A stretch of 64,000 nucleotides of DNA, from positions 62,001-126,000 of the forward strand of contig JAKALP010000015.1 in the NCBI GenBank assembly GCA_021824175.1, read 5' to 3'. The DNA comes from Deltaproteobacteria bacterium. GTDB lineage: Bacteria; Desulfobacterota; Desulfobacteria; Desulfobacterales; Desulfosarcinaceae. Below are positions 56,547 to 64,000 of the stretch, in pieces (position 1 is the stretch's first letter; each line of letters opens with the position of its first letter). Under the pieces are notes generated by a model that ran no database searches, had not been told where the DNA came from, and saw only the letters and a list, made by a program, of their open reading frames with translations. The position numbers were made by a program, and so were the translations under genes.

Positions 56547-56633
56547 AAGCTACTAAAAAGTATTATAAAAGGCAGAGGAAAAAAGAGCCTGGAAGATGCT
56601 TCCCGATGAACTCGTTGGCGGTGGCTCGCTCCT

Positions 56634-57956
56634 CTATACGTGTGTAGCCTTGGCGGCTAAAGCGCCACTCCATAATGACAATGAGGGCAAAAATAGATAA
56701 GTCCATACAATCATATTGAATTGAAGAAAAAAAAGAAGTGCGAACGCCGCGAAATTAAGAGTTCTTGAGATATTTTTGTATCCCTTTATTGCGATGAAAA
56801 GAGTAAATATCCCTGCCGATATCAAGACCTGCAAGTAGACCAAATAATTTTGTTTCATGAAATAGTAGGCAAATACCGAGTAGTTAAAATTGGCAATGCT
56901 GTTTCTTGCCCAATTGACATCCATTAGATAAAGCATGGTCCAATGGTTAAATATGCTATTGACGAGCATATCATTATAAAAAAGCATTATTACCGCTCCT
57001 GCAATGCATATTGCAAGAGTCACGGCTGCTATAAGTTTTTTTAGTCCAAAATTTTCGATAGACCAAAGAAGGAAGAACGGCAGAATAACCAATGATAGTT
57101 GGCATGTCGATATCATTAATCCTGCTAAAATGCCCGAGACAATATGGCGTTTTGAAGCAATCGCCAAAACCGTGAGGGCGGTGATCGTGTTAAAAATTGC
57201 AATCTCCGAGTCAATTCTTGAGGCGAAATAAGGGTTGCAGAGCCATACGGCGATAAAGGCGCTTTTCCATAGCGAGATGGTTTGATCGCGCGTAGGAAAG
57301 GTCTTATAAATAGCAATGGCGGTTATAATATCTCCCACAATATTGGTCCAGCGCAGATCGATTTTGGCAAGATAGGCTGGAATGTAACTCATCCAAAGAA
57401 AAGGCATATAAGTAAGGTCCATTGGATAGGTAGCAGATGGCAGGTGAATAATGTGTTTTCTATAAGGGTTTTCGCCGCTTAGAAGACTCTTGATGGCTTC
57501 ATTTACCAATGGCAGCATGTCGGAGGTCGAACCGAATGGGTTTGAATAAATAAACCAGAGGCGTTCCAGCAAACCCAGTAACAGAACAAGTGAAAACAAA
57601 TATTCCAGCTTCCCGCTACGGCTACATACAATTGTGCATAATGAGGCTACAATAAAGATCGCAAGGAATGGCATGGCGACATGGTAACGAAATAGACAAA
57701 CGATATTGGTGACAATTACTATGGCGATGAAAGAAGCGCCTTGAAGCGACTTAGCCTGAGAAGAATTTTTGATATTGAGTAAACAAAAAGAAGCTAAGCA
57801 GACTAAGCTTATAAATAAAGTTGAAAAGCCATATATCTTCAATGATGGGAAAAAACTATTTCCATCTCCGATTACGGCCAAATAGGTCGAAAATAGCAAG
57901 AAGGTTAAGCCGGAATAATTTACTTCTGATATCTTGTTGCGAATTCCTTCAATCAT
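56634..57956 (-). CDS. Polytopic membrane protein, GT-C/GT87-type glycosyltransferase-like
   Basis: 440 residues, about 11-12 hydrophobic segments. Features of the GT-C mannosyltransferase (DUF2029/GT87) group: acidic loop after TM1 region, GENPYRKH motif, YMPFLWMSYIPAYL, aromatic-rich loops. Such enzymes transfer sugars from polyprenyl donors to exported glycans. The exact donor is unknown. Strongly AT-rich codon use, unlike most of the window, suggests acquisition by transfer. Alone in its strand context. Confidence 0.7.
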   Translation of the reverse strand: MIEGIRNKISEVNYSGLTFLLFSTYLAVIGDGNSFFPSLKIYGFSTLFISLVCLASFCLLNIKNSSQAKSLQGASFIAIVIVTNIVCLFRYHVAMPFLAIFIVASLCTIVCSRSGKLEYLFSLVLLLGLLERLWFIYSNPFGSTSDMLPLVNEAIKSLLSGENPYRKHIIHLPSATYPMDLTYMPFLWMSYIPAYLAKIDLRWTNIVGDIITAIAIYKTFPTRDQTISLWKSAFIAVWLCNPYFASRIDSEIAIFNTITALTVLAIASKRHIVSGILAGLMISTCQLSLVILPFFLLWSIENFGLKKLIAAVTLAICIAGAVIMLFYNDMLVNSIFNHWTMLYLMDVNWARNSIANFNYSVFAYYFMKQNYLVYLQVLISAGIFTLFIAIKGYKNISRTLNFAAFALLFFLQFNMIVWTYLFLPSLSLWSGALAAKATHV

Positions 57957-58635
57957 GATCTACTCCCTAGTCGGCATATATAGCCAAGGTACTCCGGTTC
58001 GAAAAATCCATAATGGGCATCCATTACACTTCGCGAATCTGTAGTTGGAGTCCTCGTGGGGTTTTGGGTGGCGTTGATGAAATTCTTATGGGCTCTATCA
58101 TCTTCCATCGCGCGTTTGTTAAGCCGATCCCAATATTAGCACACATTAAGAATGTTTCGTCTAGTAATAATGTTACGCATTAGATTTATTCCGGTTCGTT
58201 ATGAGCTTAAGTTGTTGTAATGGCGTGACCAGGCCTGTTTCAATGGGGGGGTGATGCCTGCCAAACATAAAGCTCAAGACGTACCCGTATGCAAGGGCTA
58301 AACGGGGGAGAATTTGAGATGAATGTCTCCCATCAGTTGCGTTGCGTCGTCGCGTCATTGGATGAGAAAATTTTGGTAAAATATGTGGGGCGACCTTATA
58401 CTTTGAAAGCATAGGTATTTGGAAAAGACTTTGGTGGTAAATCGGCTGTTGCACTATTGGTCTCGCTCAGCGGCGCAAGGTCGTAACGAAAGGCCCGGAT
58501 CTCGATTCAGATGGGGCGTGCCATTCTGACGTGTTGACAGCAGAGATTCAGGGGCTATCGGTTTTGGAAAATCCAACGGCGAGAGCCTCTGTCGGAGATG
58601 TTTCCATCAAGCAGTAGTACATACTCAACCCGAGG
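57957..58635. other. Gene-free stretch downstream of the AT-rich island
   Basis: About 680 bases with only short, unconvincing frames. Could be decayed insertion DNA; a 93-codon minus-strand frame at 58173-58454 (SFMFGRHHPPIETG) has no ribosome site and no recognised homology. Confidence 0.4.
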
Positions 58636-59445
58636 TTACCCCCTGAACTGCGCAATTTGCCGTGAGATGGCCACCAGTTCGCCGGTTTCGTCCCAGAGTT
58701 CGCCGTCTTCTTCCAGCAGGCCGCAGGTGATGAAGCGGGTGCGGAAGATGCATTTGAGCCAGGGGGAGGCGGGCAGGGCGCGGATATTGACGGACATCTC
58801 GATGGTGGGCACCCAGGCGGCCATTCCCTGGCTGGCAAAGGCTGACGGTGGGAAGCTATCGGCGATAAGCAGCAGGGACGCGGCATCATAGGCCCGCTCC
58901 TGTTTGAATTTGATCCAACCTTTGTGTTCCGATTTCTCCCCTAATTTGCCACTCATCCACCCGATGCAGGCCGGGTCCAGCAGAACATCCATCTGATCGA
59001 AAAGCGTATATTTGGGCATATGGGGTATGGCCAGGCATTGGGAGCGCGGGGCGACTTCGGGCGGCCCTGTCTCCTTGCGGTTAAGGGTGCAGGCGGCGCT
59101 GAAATCCACAAAGGTGCCGACGGCCCGAATTTTTTCGCGGGGGTTGTTTCCATTACCAGGGTCAGGCTGGAGGAGCCGGGCTTGGAAGCGTTCAAACTGG
59201 CTGGAGGCGGCGATGGGCTCCAATTCAATGCGGGCCGCACCCGGCGCGGCACGGGCAATAAAAGTGGCGGTCATAATGGCCATTGATTTTTTGGCGCTCT
59301 GCTGCTGCATAGCGTTGGCCAGCAGGGCCATCTGAAATCCGCCGTTGGGCAGGCCGTTGATGGACCAGTCGGTGCTGACTTGGGCGGCCAAAGTCAGGGG
59401 TGAATCGGATGGGGTGTTGGCGATATCACGATCAAAAGGGTGCAT
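58636..59445 (-). CDS. Acyl-CoA thioesterase, TesB-like (4HBT_3)
   Basis: 269 residues, double hotdog fold. Landmarks: NGLPNGGFQMALLANAMQQ (first hotdog with the conserved G-F), FDQMDVLLDPACIGWMSG and CIFRTRFITCGLLEEDGELW, DETGELVAISRQIAQFR (the conserved end of TesB-like proteins). Hydrolyses acyl-CoA; chain preference unknown. No clear ribosome site seen. No operon partner. Confidence 0.82.
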   Translation of the reverse strand: MHPFDRDIANTPSDSPLTLAAQVSTDWSINGLPNGGFQMALLANAMQQQSAKKSMAIMTATFIARAAPGAARIELEPIAASSQFERFQARLLQPDPGNGNNPREKIRAVGTFVDFSAACTLNRKETGPPEVAPRSQCLAIPHMPKYTLFDQMDVLLDPACIGWMSGKLGEKSEHKGWIKFKQERAYDAASLLLIADSFPPSAFASQGMAAWVPTIEMSVNIRALPASPWLKCIFRTRFITCGLLEEDGELWDETGELVAISRQIAQFRG

Positions 59446-60099
59446 GTTTTTCAGCCGATCGATGAAGGTTAATGTTGCTGGGGAACATAGAAAGGGGTGG
59501 GGCGGGTGTCAAGATGAAGCCGCAAGGTTGCCATCCATGCTCCGATTCCCTGACATCGTAAACGTATCATGCCAGGGAAGCCTCGAATTCGCCTTTTGGG
59601 GGTGTGCAATTTTCGTATCCCAACCAAGGCATTTCTGGATGCGTGTGTCACTTTTGAAACTATTGTCCATTCGATTTGCTTTAGTTTCGGGATGTTTTTG
59701 GCTGGCATAAGGTTTGCTCTATCAAAATGAGATGGAGAAGAATCGCTGGCAGCATCCTAATTATTATAGGGAAAGGGGCGCTGCCCGGCGGCTCGCTTTA
59801 ACGCCAGCTTTGATGCAAATAGATAGCAGAGGGTGAAGGTCGAAAGTATGAAAGAGACTTGTGGTGATGCTGATTTTCGGCCGGCTGCTGCATTGACTGT
59901 GGCCGCCGAGCGGGGCGTCACCGGCAAGTTTAAAGCAGCAAAGGAGTAGGCCCACACCGTCGGATCTCCACTTATTTAAAGTCCAACCAGCGCTAAGTGG
60001 CCCAAGATCCGGCGTATCCCCAACCCGCCTTGGACGGAAAACATACTCTGTTCTTGGAGTAAAGTTACGTCCGAGTTAGCTTCCGCCCCTTCGTGACGC

Positions 60100-60135
60100 C
60101 CGGCGCACCGTCAGCTCCCCGCTGGGGTGCGCCGG
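60100..60135 (+). other. Strong compound hairpin, possible terminator or structured RNA
   Basis: 10-bp stem CCGGCGCACC / GGTGCGCCGG, inside it a second stem CAGC / GCTG with loop. The + strand continues AATTCCTTTCTT. No neighbouring gene explains it. Confidence 0.5.
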
Positions 60136-60356
60136 AATTCCTTTCTTACTATAAGCAATGCGGCAGATGTGCTCCTTGCCTTTAAATGTCTCCACCGCTG
60201 GCAAAACGGCCAAATATTAGAAATAAGGGATTGACTGGGTGGTGGAATTTACTATCCTGTACCACTGAGCGGATAGGCACTATTAAGCTTTAATGGCGGT
60301 TTGAGCGGGTCCGCTGGTTGAATTCCGCCAATTTACTGCTTTGGATTATGGCTTGG

Positions 60357-60578
60357 CTAAGCAAAGATATCGATGATCCCACCCGTGGGCGAATTTGCGG
60401 CCAAACGACCGTCCGGTCCATAAGCGACCTCCGAGGTGGGGCGTGGAGCAACATAGGTGTGGTATCGTTTTGGTCGGGTATGGCTCTTGAAGCTTTCATC
60501 ACGCGCAATGGAAGGGCTCACCTCGATTCGGGCGGGAGTGAGGATGGGGAGGTATAAAACATCCGCATGGGCGGTCAT
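60357..60578 (-). CDS. Doubtful small ORF, coupled by ATGA to an upstream small ORF
   Basis: 73 codons, MTAHADVLYLPILTPARIEV to the end GGIIDIFA. Its ATG overlaps the TGA of a 77-codon frame (60575-60808, GTG start) as ATGA. Third codon positions favour G/C. No family recognised. Could be one gene broken by a frameshift near 60577 or chance. Confidence 0.25.
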   Translation of the reverse strand: MTAHADVLYLPILTPARIEVSPSIARDESFKSHTRPKRYHTYVAPRPTSEVAYGPDGRLAANSPTGGIIDIFA

Positions 60579-60873
60579 GATGAAGATCTTCCTTTTCGCC
60601 GGTCTTGTGCTACGGATATTCTATCCAAAATTGCATCTGGCATTTGTCCGGGACGGTTGATGGGTTGAGCTTTGCTTGGACTCAGCGCATCAAGGATGAG
60701 TGATAGCGGGGACCATTTCTCATCGCCGTATCCCGTAACTGGCACGCCCATCATAATGCGGGGGGACAAGCGAGCCTGCCAATGCCGAGCATTAAAAGTA
60801 CCTAACACAATTGAAACACTTTGTCGATCATCGTTTTGGTAACAACTTCCGCATCCTGATGGAGCCGTGGCAT

Positions 60874-61962
60874 ATGTCTTTGAGGAGGTTACTACAGGTC
60901 GTTTGGGTGGGCATCTGGTTGCTGGTCCAACTTTGCCTTCCGGTGGGATTGGTCCATTCTGAGATCTACCGGTGGAAAGATAGCCAGGGCAATTGGCACT
61001 TTTCCGATAGCCCGCCCTCGGATGCGCCCATTACTCAGCCACCGGAGCCGGAGTGGCAATCGCCGGCACCTCCAGCAGACCAGCCGCCGCCGGCCGCATC
61101 CGCGCCAACAGACTCAGCCGATAGTGCTGAAGCGCCCAAAGCGGATCTTCAAACCGCGCCTTCCGCCCGCCAAGGACTGCTGTGGCGCATCAAGATGGAC
61201 GGTAAGGCCGCAGGCTACTTGCTGGGCACTATTCATAGTTCTGATCGACGCGTCACCAATCTGAGAACGGCTGTGGCCCAGGCGCTTGATCGTTCGGATC
61301 GTTTTGTGATGGAAATGGAAATGGATGCCTCGGCCCTTACTTCCTTCGGCAGCAGTATGATGCTCCCCAGCGGCCAGGATCTGGAATCTTTGCTGGGGGC
61401 GGCTCTGTACAAAGAGGTGCAAAGCGCCATGACCGCATATGGCATGCCGGCCGAAGTAATCCGGCAGCTCAAACCCTGGGTAGTAATGGCGTTGCTCAGC
61501 ATGCCCAAACCGGACGGGGGCTTGATCCTTGATCTGGTTTTGCAGCAACGGGCCGCGGCCGCCGGCAAACCCACTACCGGACTGGAAACGGCCGAGGAGC
61601 AGTTGGCGGTATTCGAGCAATTGTCCATGAGTGACCAGATCGATCTGCTGAAAATGACTCTGGCCCAACTCCCCACCTTGCCCAAGGTGATGGAGCAGCT
61701 CATTCAAGCCTATGCGGCCGATGATTTGAAGCAGATTGCCGCTTTGGCGGATAATTATAAAAATCAGGGCAACACCGATGTCCTGAAACGCTTCACCTTC
61801 CGCCTCAATGATGAGCGCAATCAGCGTATGACCCAGCGCATGAAGCCCTATCTGCAGCAGGGCAATAGTTTTATCGCCGTCGGCGCCATGCATCTGGCGG
61901 GTCCCAAAGGCATTGTTCAGTTGCTGCGTCAAGCCGGCTATCAGGTTGAATCAGTGCCATAA
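60874..61962 (+). CDS. GumN/TraB-family protein with N-terminal DUF4124
   Basis: 362 residues. Signal sequence (LLQVVWVGIWLLVQLCLP), DUF4124 domain (EIYRWKDSQGNWHFSDSPPS), a Pro/Ala-rich linker, then the TraB/GumN domain: GLLWRIKMDGKAAGYLLGTIHSSD, RFVMEMEMD, and C-terminal NSFIAVGAMHLAGPKGIVQL (GxxH motif). The TraB/GumN fold resembles erythromycin-esterase/Tiki peptidases and is a putative metalloprotease of the periplasm. The pairing with DUF4124 is odd but seen in some bacteria. ATG 60874 with GGAG 10 bases upstream. Confidence 0.82.
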   Translation: MSLRRLLQVVWVGIWLLVQLCLPVGLVHSEIYRWKDSQGNWHFSDSPPSDAPITQPPEPEWQSPAPPADQPPPAASAPTDSADSAEAPKADLQTAPSARQGLLWRIKMDGKAAGYLLGTIHSSDRRVTNLRTAVAQALDRSDRFVMEMEMDASALTSFGSSMMLPSGQDLESLLGAALYKEVQSAMTAYGMPAEVIRQLKPWVVMALLSMPKPDGGLILDLVLQQRAAAAGKPTTGLETAEEQLAVFEQLSMSDQIDLLKMTLAQLPTLPKVMEQLIQAYAADDLKQIAALADNYKNQGNTDVLKRFTFRLNDERNQRMTQRMKPYLQQGNSFIAVGAMHLAGPKGIVQLLRQAGYQVESVP

Positions 61963-61994
61963 TGAGAGCATTAGACTGCGGCCTTCAGTTGCCA

Positions 61995-62552
61995 TTATGC
62001 GCTTTCTAACAACACCGTGCGGCTAAAGGCGACGCGTGGCTCTTCCGTCACGATCAGTCCCGTATTTTGCGCAATGGTGCGCATCTCATCAAACTGCCGC
62101 GGCGTTACGTGCATTTTAGGTTCTGCAACCAGCAGCCGGCCGGCAGGCTTGAGCACCGCCTTAATCTGGCGGAAGAAATCCGCCGGGTTTGCGGTTTCAT
62201 GCACCATCCAGAAGGCCAACACAAAATCCAACGGTTCGCGCAGCCCCAAGGAGACACCATCGCACAAGCGGGTTTCAACGATTCCCGCCAACCCGGCCCG
62301 GCGACTTCTGGAGGAGGTCCTGGCGAGCATTTGAGGCTGCACGTCCACCGCGATCACCCTGCCAGCACTTTGAACCAGGCGCGCCAAACCCAGGGAGAAA
62401 TAACCCATGCCACAGCCGATATCCGCCACGGTCATTCCCGGCCGAACATAGGATGCGAACATCCGTTCTGGTTTATGGAAAAAGCGTCGCAAAGGATTGT
62501 CAAAGGTATAGGCCAGCCACCAGGGGCAGATGTGCTGATGATGATCGGTCAT
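61995..62552 (-). CDS. Class I SAM-dependent methyltransferase
   Basis: 185 residues. Motif I VADIGCGMGYFSLGLARLV, acidic motif II VIAVDVQPQML, and LDFVLAFWMVHE for motif IV, as in the ubiE/arsenite-type group. The N-terminal CPWWLAYTFDNPLRRFFHKP is typical of a common bacterial subgroup with unknown substrate. ATG 62552 with GAGAGGA upstream is preferred to 62642. Confidence 0.85.
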   Translation of the reverse strand: MTDHHQHICPWWLAYTFDNPLRRFFHKPERMFASYVRPGMTVADIGCGMGYFSLGLARLVQSAGRVIAVDVQPQMLARTSSRSRRAGLAGIVETRLCDGVSLGLREPLDFVLAFWMVHETANPADFFRQIKAVLKPAGRLLVAEPKMHVTPRQFDEMRTIAQNTGLIVTEEPRVAFSRTVLLESA

Positions 62553-63018
62553 AATTTTCCTCTCTTTTTTTGATTCCAATGGTTTTTTGGTTTTGTCCCA
62601 AGCTTGAACTGGTATTTTGGAGATAGAAACACATGAACACATATTAATATGTTTATGTGTTGATTTCTGCTGTTTTTGTCAAGCTATTATTGTGGCGCCC
62701 ATTTCCTGCTTTCATCACCGAATAAGTGGTTTTATATCACAGCAAAAAACATAGCTGTGGCTGCGACGGATCGTCGTCAACGAGTTCGCATTTAGGAGCT
62801 GCTCAACACGCCTCAGTTCTTTCTGCCCACATTTTGAAATTCAGTTGAGAATCTAAAATATTCTTGTTATGGTCGACCGCTTTTGCGCTCAAGATATCGT
62901 AAGAATGGCTCAGATTGGCTGATGCAGAGGGTTGACAGACACCCGCATTGACCGCATTAGTAATTGCACAGCGCACCAGATCGAAGCGTAATGTCGTAGA
63001 TTGGAAGGGGATTAAAAC
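62553..63018. other. Intergenic region between divergent methyltransferase and dehydrogenase genes
   Basis: 466 bases. Contains the family K inverted repeat and AT-rich promoter-like sequence; TTGTCA near 62675 could be a -35 box. No gene seen. Confidence 0.4.
62630..62664. repeat. 8-bp-period inverted repeat, family K (AACACATG / ATGTGTTG)
   Basis: Left AACACATG AACACATA, right ATATGTTT ATGTGTTG, pairing across TTAATA. Small copy of the class, here upstream of a start codon rather than after a stop codon; an operator role is possible. Confidence 0.6.
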
Positions 63019-64000
63019 ATGTTTGGAAATTATAGATTTCATTGTCCGGTTAAAGTGGTATCAGGAGAAAGTGCATTGGATAAACTGCCCAGCGAGTTGA
63101 AGCAGCTGGGGGGCAAACGGCCCATTATCGTGACCGATCAAGGGGTGGCCCGGGCCGGGTTGCTCGATATCGTTAAAAAGGCGTTTAACGGCAACGGTAA
63201 CGGCAATGGCAATGGTTCCGAACCAACCATTGGCGCTATTTTTGATCAAGTTCCGCCCGATTCGCCCGTATCGGCCGTGCACGCCATCGTGGCTGAATAT
63301 AAAAAGAACAATTGTGATTCATTGCTGGCCATTGGCGGCGGTTCGGCCATCGATACGGCCAAGGGCGTCAAAATCAAACTGGCCGAAGAATCCATTGATT
63401 TGATGAATTTTAAGGCCGTGCTGCGCATGACCAAGCCCACCCGGCCCCTGGTGGTGGTTCCCACCACGGCGGGTACCGGCTCCGAGGTGACTTCGGCGGC
63501 CGTGATTTCAGATCCAGACAAAGGGATCAAGCTCTCGCTGATTTCGCCCTCCATGCCGCCCAACACGGCCGTCATCGACCCGCGCATGACCGCCACCCTG
63601 CCGCCGCGGTTGACGGCTTCCACTGGTATGGATGCCTTGACCCACGCCATTGAAGCGTGTCTGGGAATTCAGAAAAATCCCATCAGCGATTCAGTGGCCA
63701 AACAGGCCATCGAGCTGATCGCCAACAATCTGGTGGAGGCCGTTCAGAACGGTTCCAATCTGAAAGCCCGGTTGGCCATGGCCAATGCCGCCACCCTGGC
63801 CGGCATTGCTTTTTCCAACTCCATGGTCACCATGGTGCACGCTCTGGGCCACTCTCTGGGCGCCATCTCCCATGTCCCCCACGGCGATGCCATGACCATC
63901 TGTCTGCCCGACACCCTGGAGTTCAACAAAGACACGGTGGGTGATTTTCTGGCCGATCTGCTCTTGCCCATGGCGGGCATGGAAGTATATTCCCAAACCG
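63019..64000 (+). CDS. Iron-containing alcohol dehydrogenase, 3'-truncated by the window edge
   Basis: 327 codons visible. NAD-binding GGGSAIDTAKG and TTAGTGSEVT; metal site residues in TGMDALTHAIEACL (Asp, His) and MVHALGHSLGA (His, His). Group III metal-dependent alcohol dehydrogenase fold. GGAAGGGG 8 bases before the ATG. An unusual Asn-Gly run (FNGNGNGNGNGSE, about residues 57-67) interrupts the Rossmann region and is encoded by a short hexamer-like repeat. The substrate is unknown (butanol, propanediol, lactaldehyde or 4-hydroxybutyrate are possibilities). Confidence 0.9.
   Translation, partial: MFGNYRFHCPVKVVSGESALDKLPSELKQLGGKRPIIVTDQGVARAGLLDIVKKAFNGNGNGNGNGSEPTIGAIFDQVPPDSPVSAVHAIVAEYKKNNCDSLLAIGGGSAIDTAKGVKIKLAEESIDLMNFKAVLRMTKPTRPLVVVPTTAGTGSEVTSAAVISDPDKGIKLSLISPSMPPNTAVIDPRMTATLPPRLTASTGMDALTHAIEACLGIQKNPISDSVAKQAIELIANNLVEAVQNGSNLKARLAMANAATLAGIAFSNSMVTMVHALGHSLGAISHVPHGDAMTICLPDTLEFNKDTVGDFLADLLLPMAGMEVYSQT
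63187..63216 (+). repeat. 6-bp repeat within the alcohol dehydrogenase gene
   Basis: AACGGC AACGGT AACGGC AATGGC AATGGT coding for (Asn-Gly)5. In-frame, length-tolerant microsatellite. Confidence 0.8.

Larger units (their letters stand above)
59446..60873. other. 1.4-kb region without a convincing gene
   Basis: Contains a strong hairpin at 60100-60135 and a doubtful pair of small minus-strand frames (60357-60808). Frames at 59757-59957 on the minus strand are basic or hydrophobic without recognised homology and may be decayed mobile DNA. Confidence 0.45.

Overview
The window reads as a piece of chromosome from an anaerobic, GC-rich bacterium of the Desulfobacterota (delta-proteobacterial) type. 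The basis is gene content: a 4-hydroxybutyryl-CoA dehydratase-like radical enzyme, a probable selenoprotein of the C-GCAxxG-C-C family, an octaheme cytochrome c, a cobalamin-type radical SAM protein, an LIV-type ABC transporter, a YjcH/ActP acetate-type symporter pair and a MopE-like repeat lipoprotein. No rRNA, CRISPR array or intact insertion sequence was seen. Taxonomy is an inference, not a measurement.

Layout. 1-5.5 kb: the 3' part of a hybrid histidine kinase (+), then a radical SAM protein and an acyl-CoA ligase (-). 5.8-9.5 kb: small monooxygenase-like protein, TolC-type outer membrane protein, isoprenylcysteine-methyltransferase-like membrane protein, GNAT. 9.5-14 kb: a + strand redox block (4-hydroxybutyryl-CoA dehydratase-like enzyme, CGGC mini-protein, SnoaL-like protein, C-GCAxxG-C-C protein with an in-frame UGA, periplasmic metallo-hydrolase, ferritin-like protein). 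14-20.4 kb: phosphoesterase, universal stress protein, YjcH/ActP-type symporter, RlmN-type methylase, MFS permease. 20.6-25.3 kb: proteostasis block (two divergent Hsp20 genes, Lon, RlpA-type lipoprotein). 25.4-32.7 kb: small orphan, YeiH-type exporter with a 51-residue membrane protein, complete livKHMGF operon. 32.8-35.8 kb: octaheme cytochrome, ArsB/NhaD-type permease. 36-45 kb: type I restriction-modification operon (hsdM, hsdS, AlbA_2/ATPase gene, hsdR) next to tRNA-Phe. 45-53.3 kb: rsmE, an acidic linear-motif-repeat protein, valS, nadC, rhomboid fused to a DnaJ-like C-terminal domain. 53.4-64 kb: YgjP-like peptidase, MopE-like lipoprotein, an AT-richer stretch with a GT-C-type membrane protein, thioesterase, GumN/TraB protein, methyltransferase and an iron-type alcohol dehydrogenase running off the end.

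Two things stand out. First, the gene at 11959-12399 carries UGA exactly where its family has the first conserved cysteine, so it is best read as a selenoprotein rather than a broken gene. Second, the intergenic spaces hold at least a dozen sequence-unrelated repeat families that share one design: words of 6, 7, 8 or 9 bases repeated with strict phase, usually as two inverted arms, and most often starting within a few bases of a stop codon. They often run into reading frames and make apparent N-terminal extensions, so several gene starts given here are shorter than the longest open frame.
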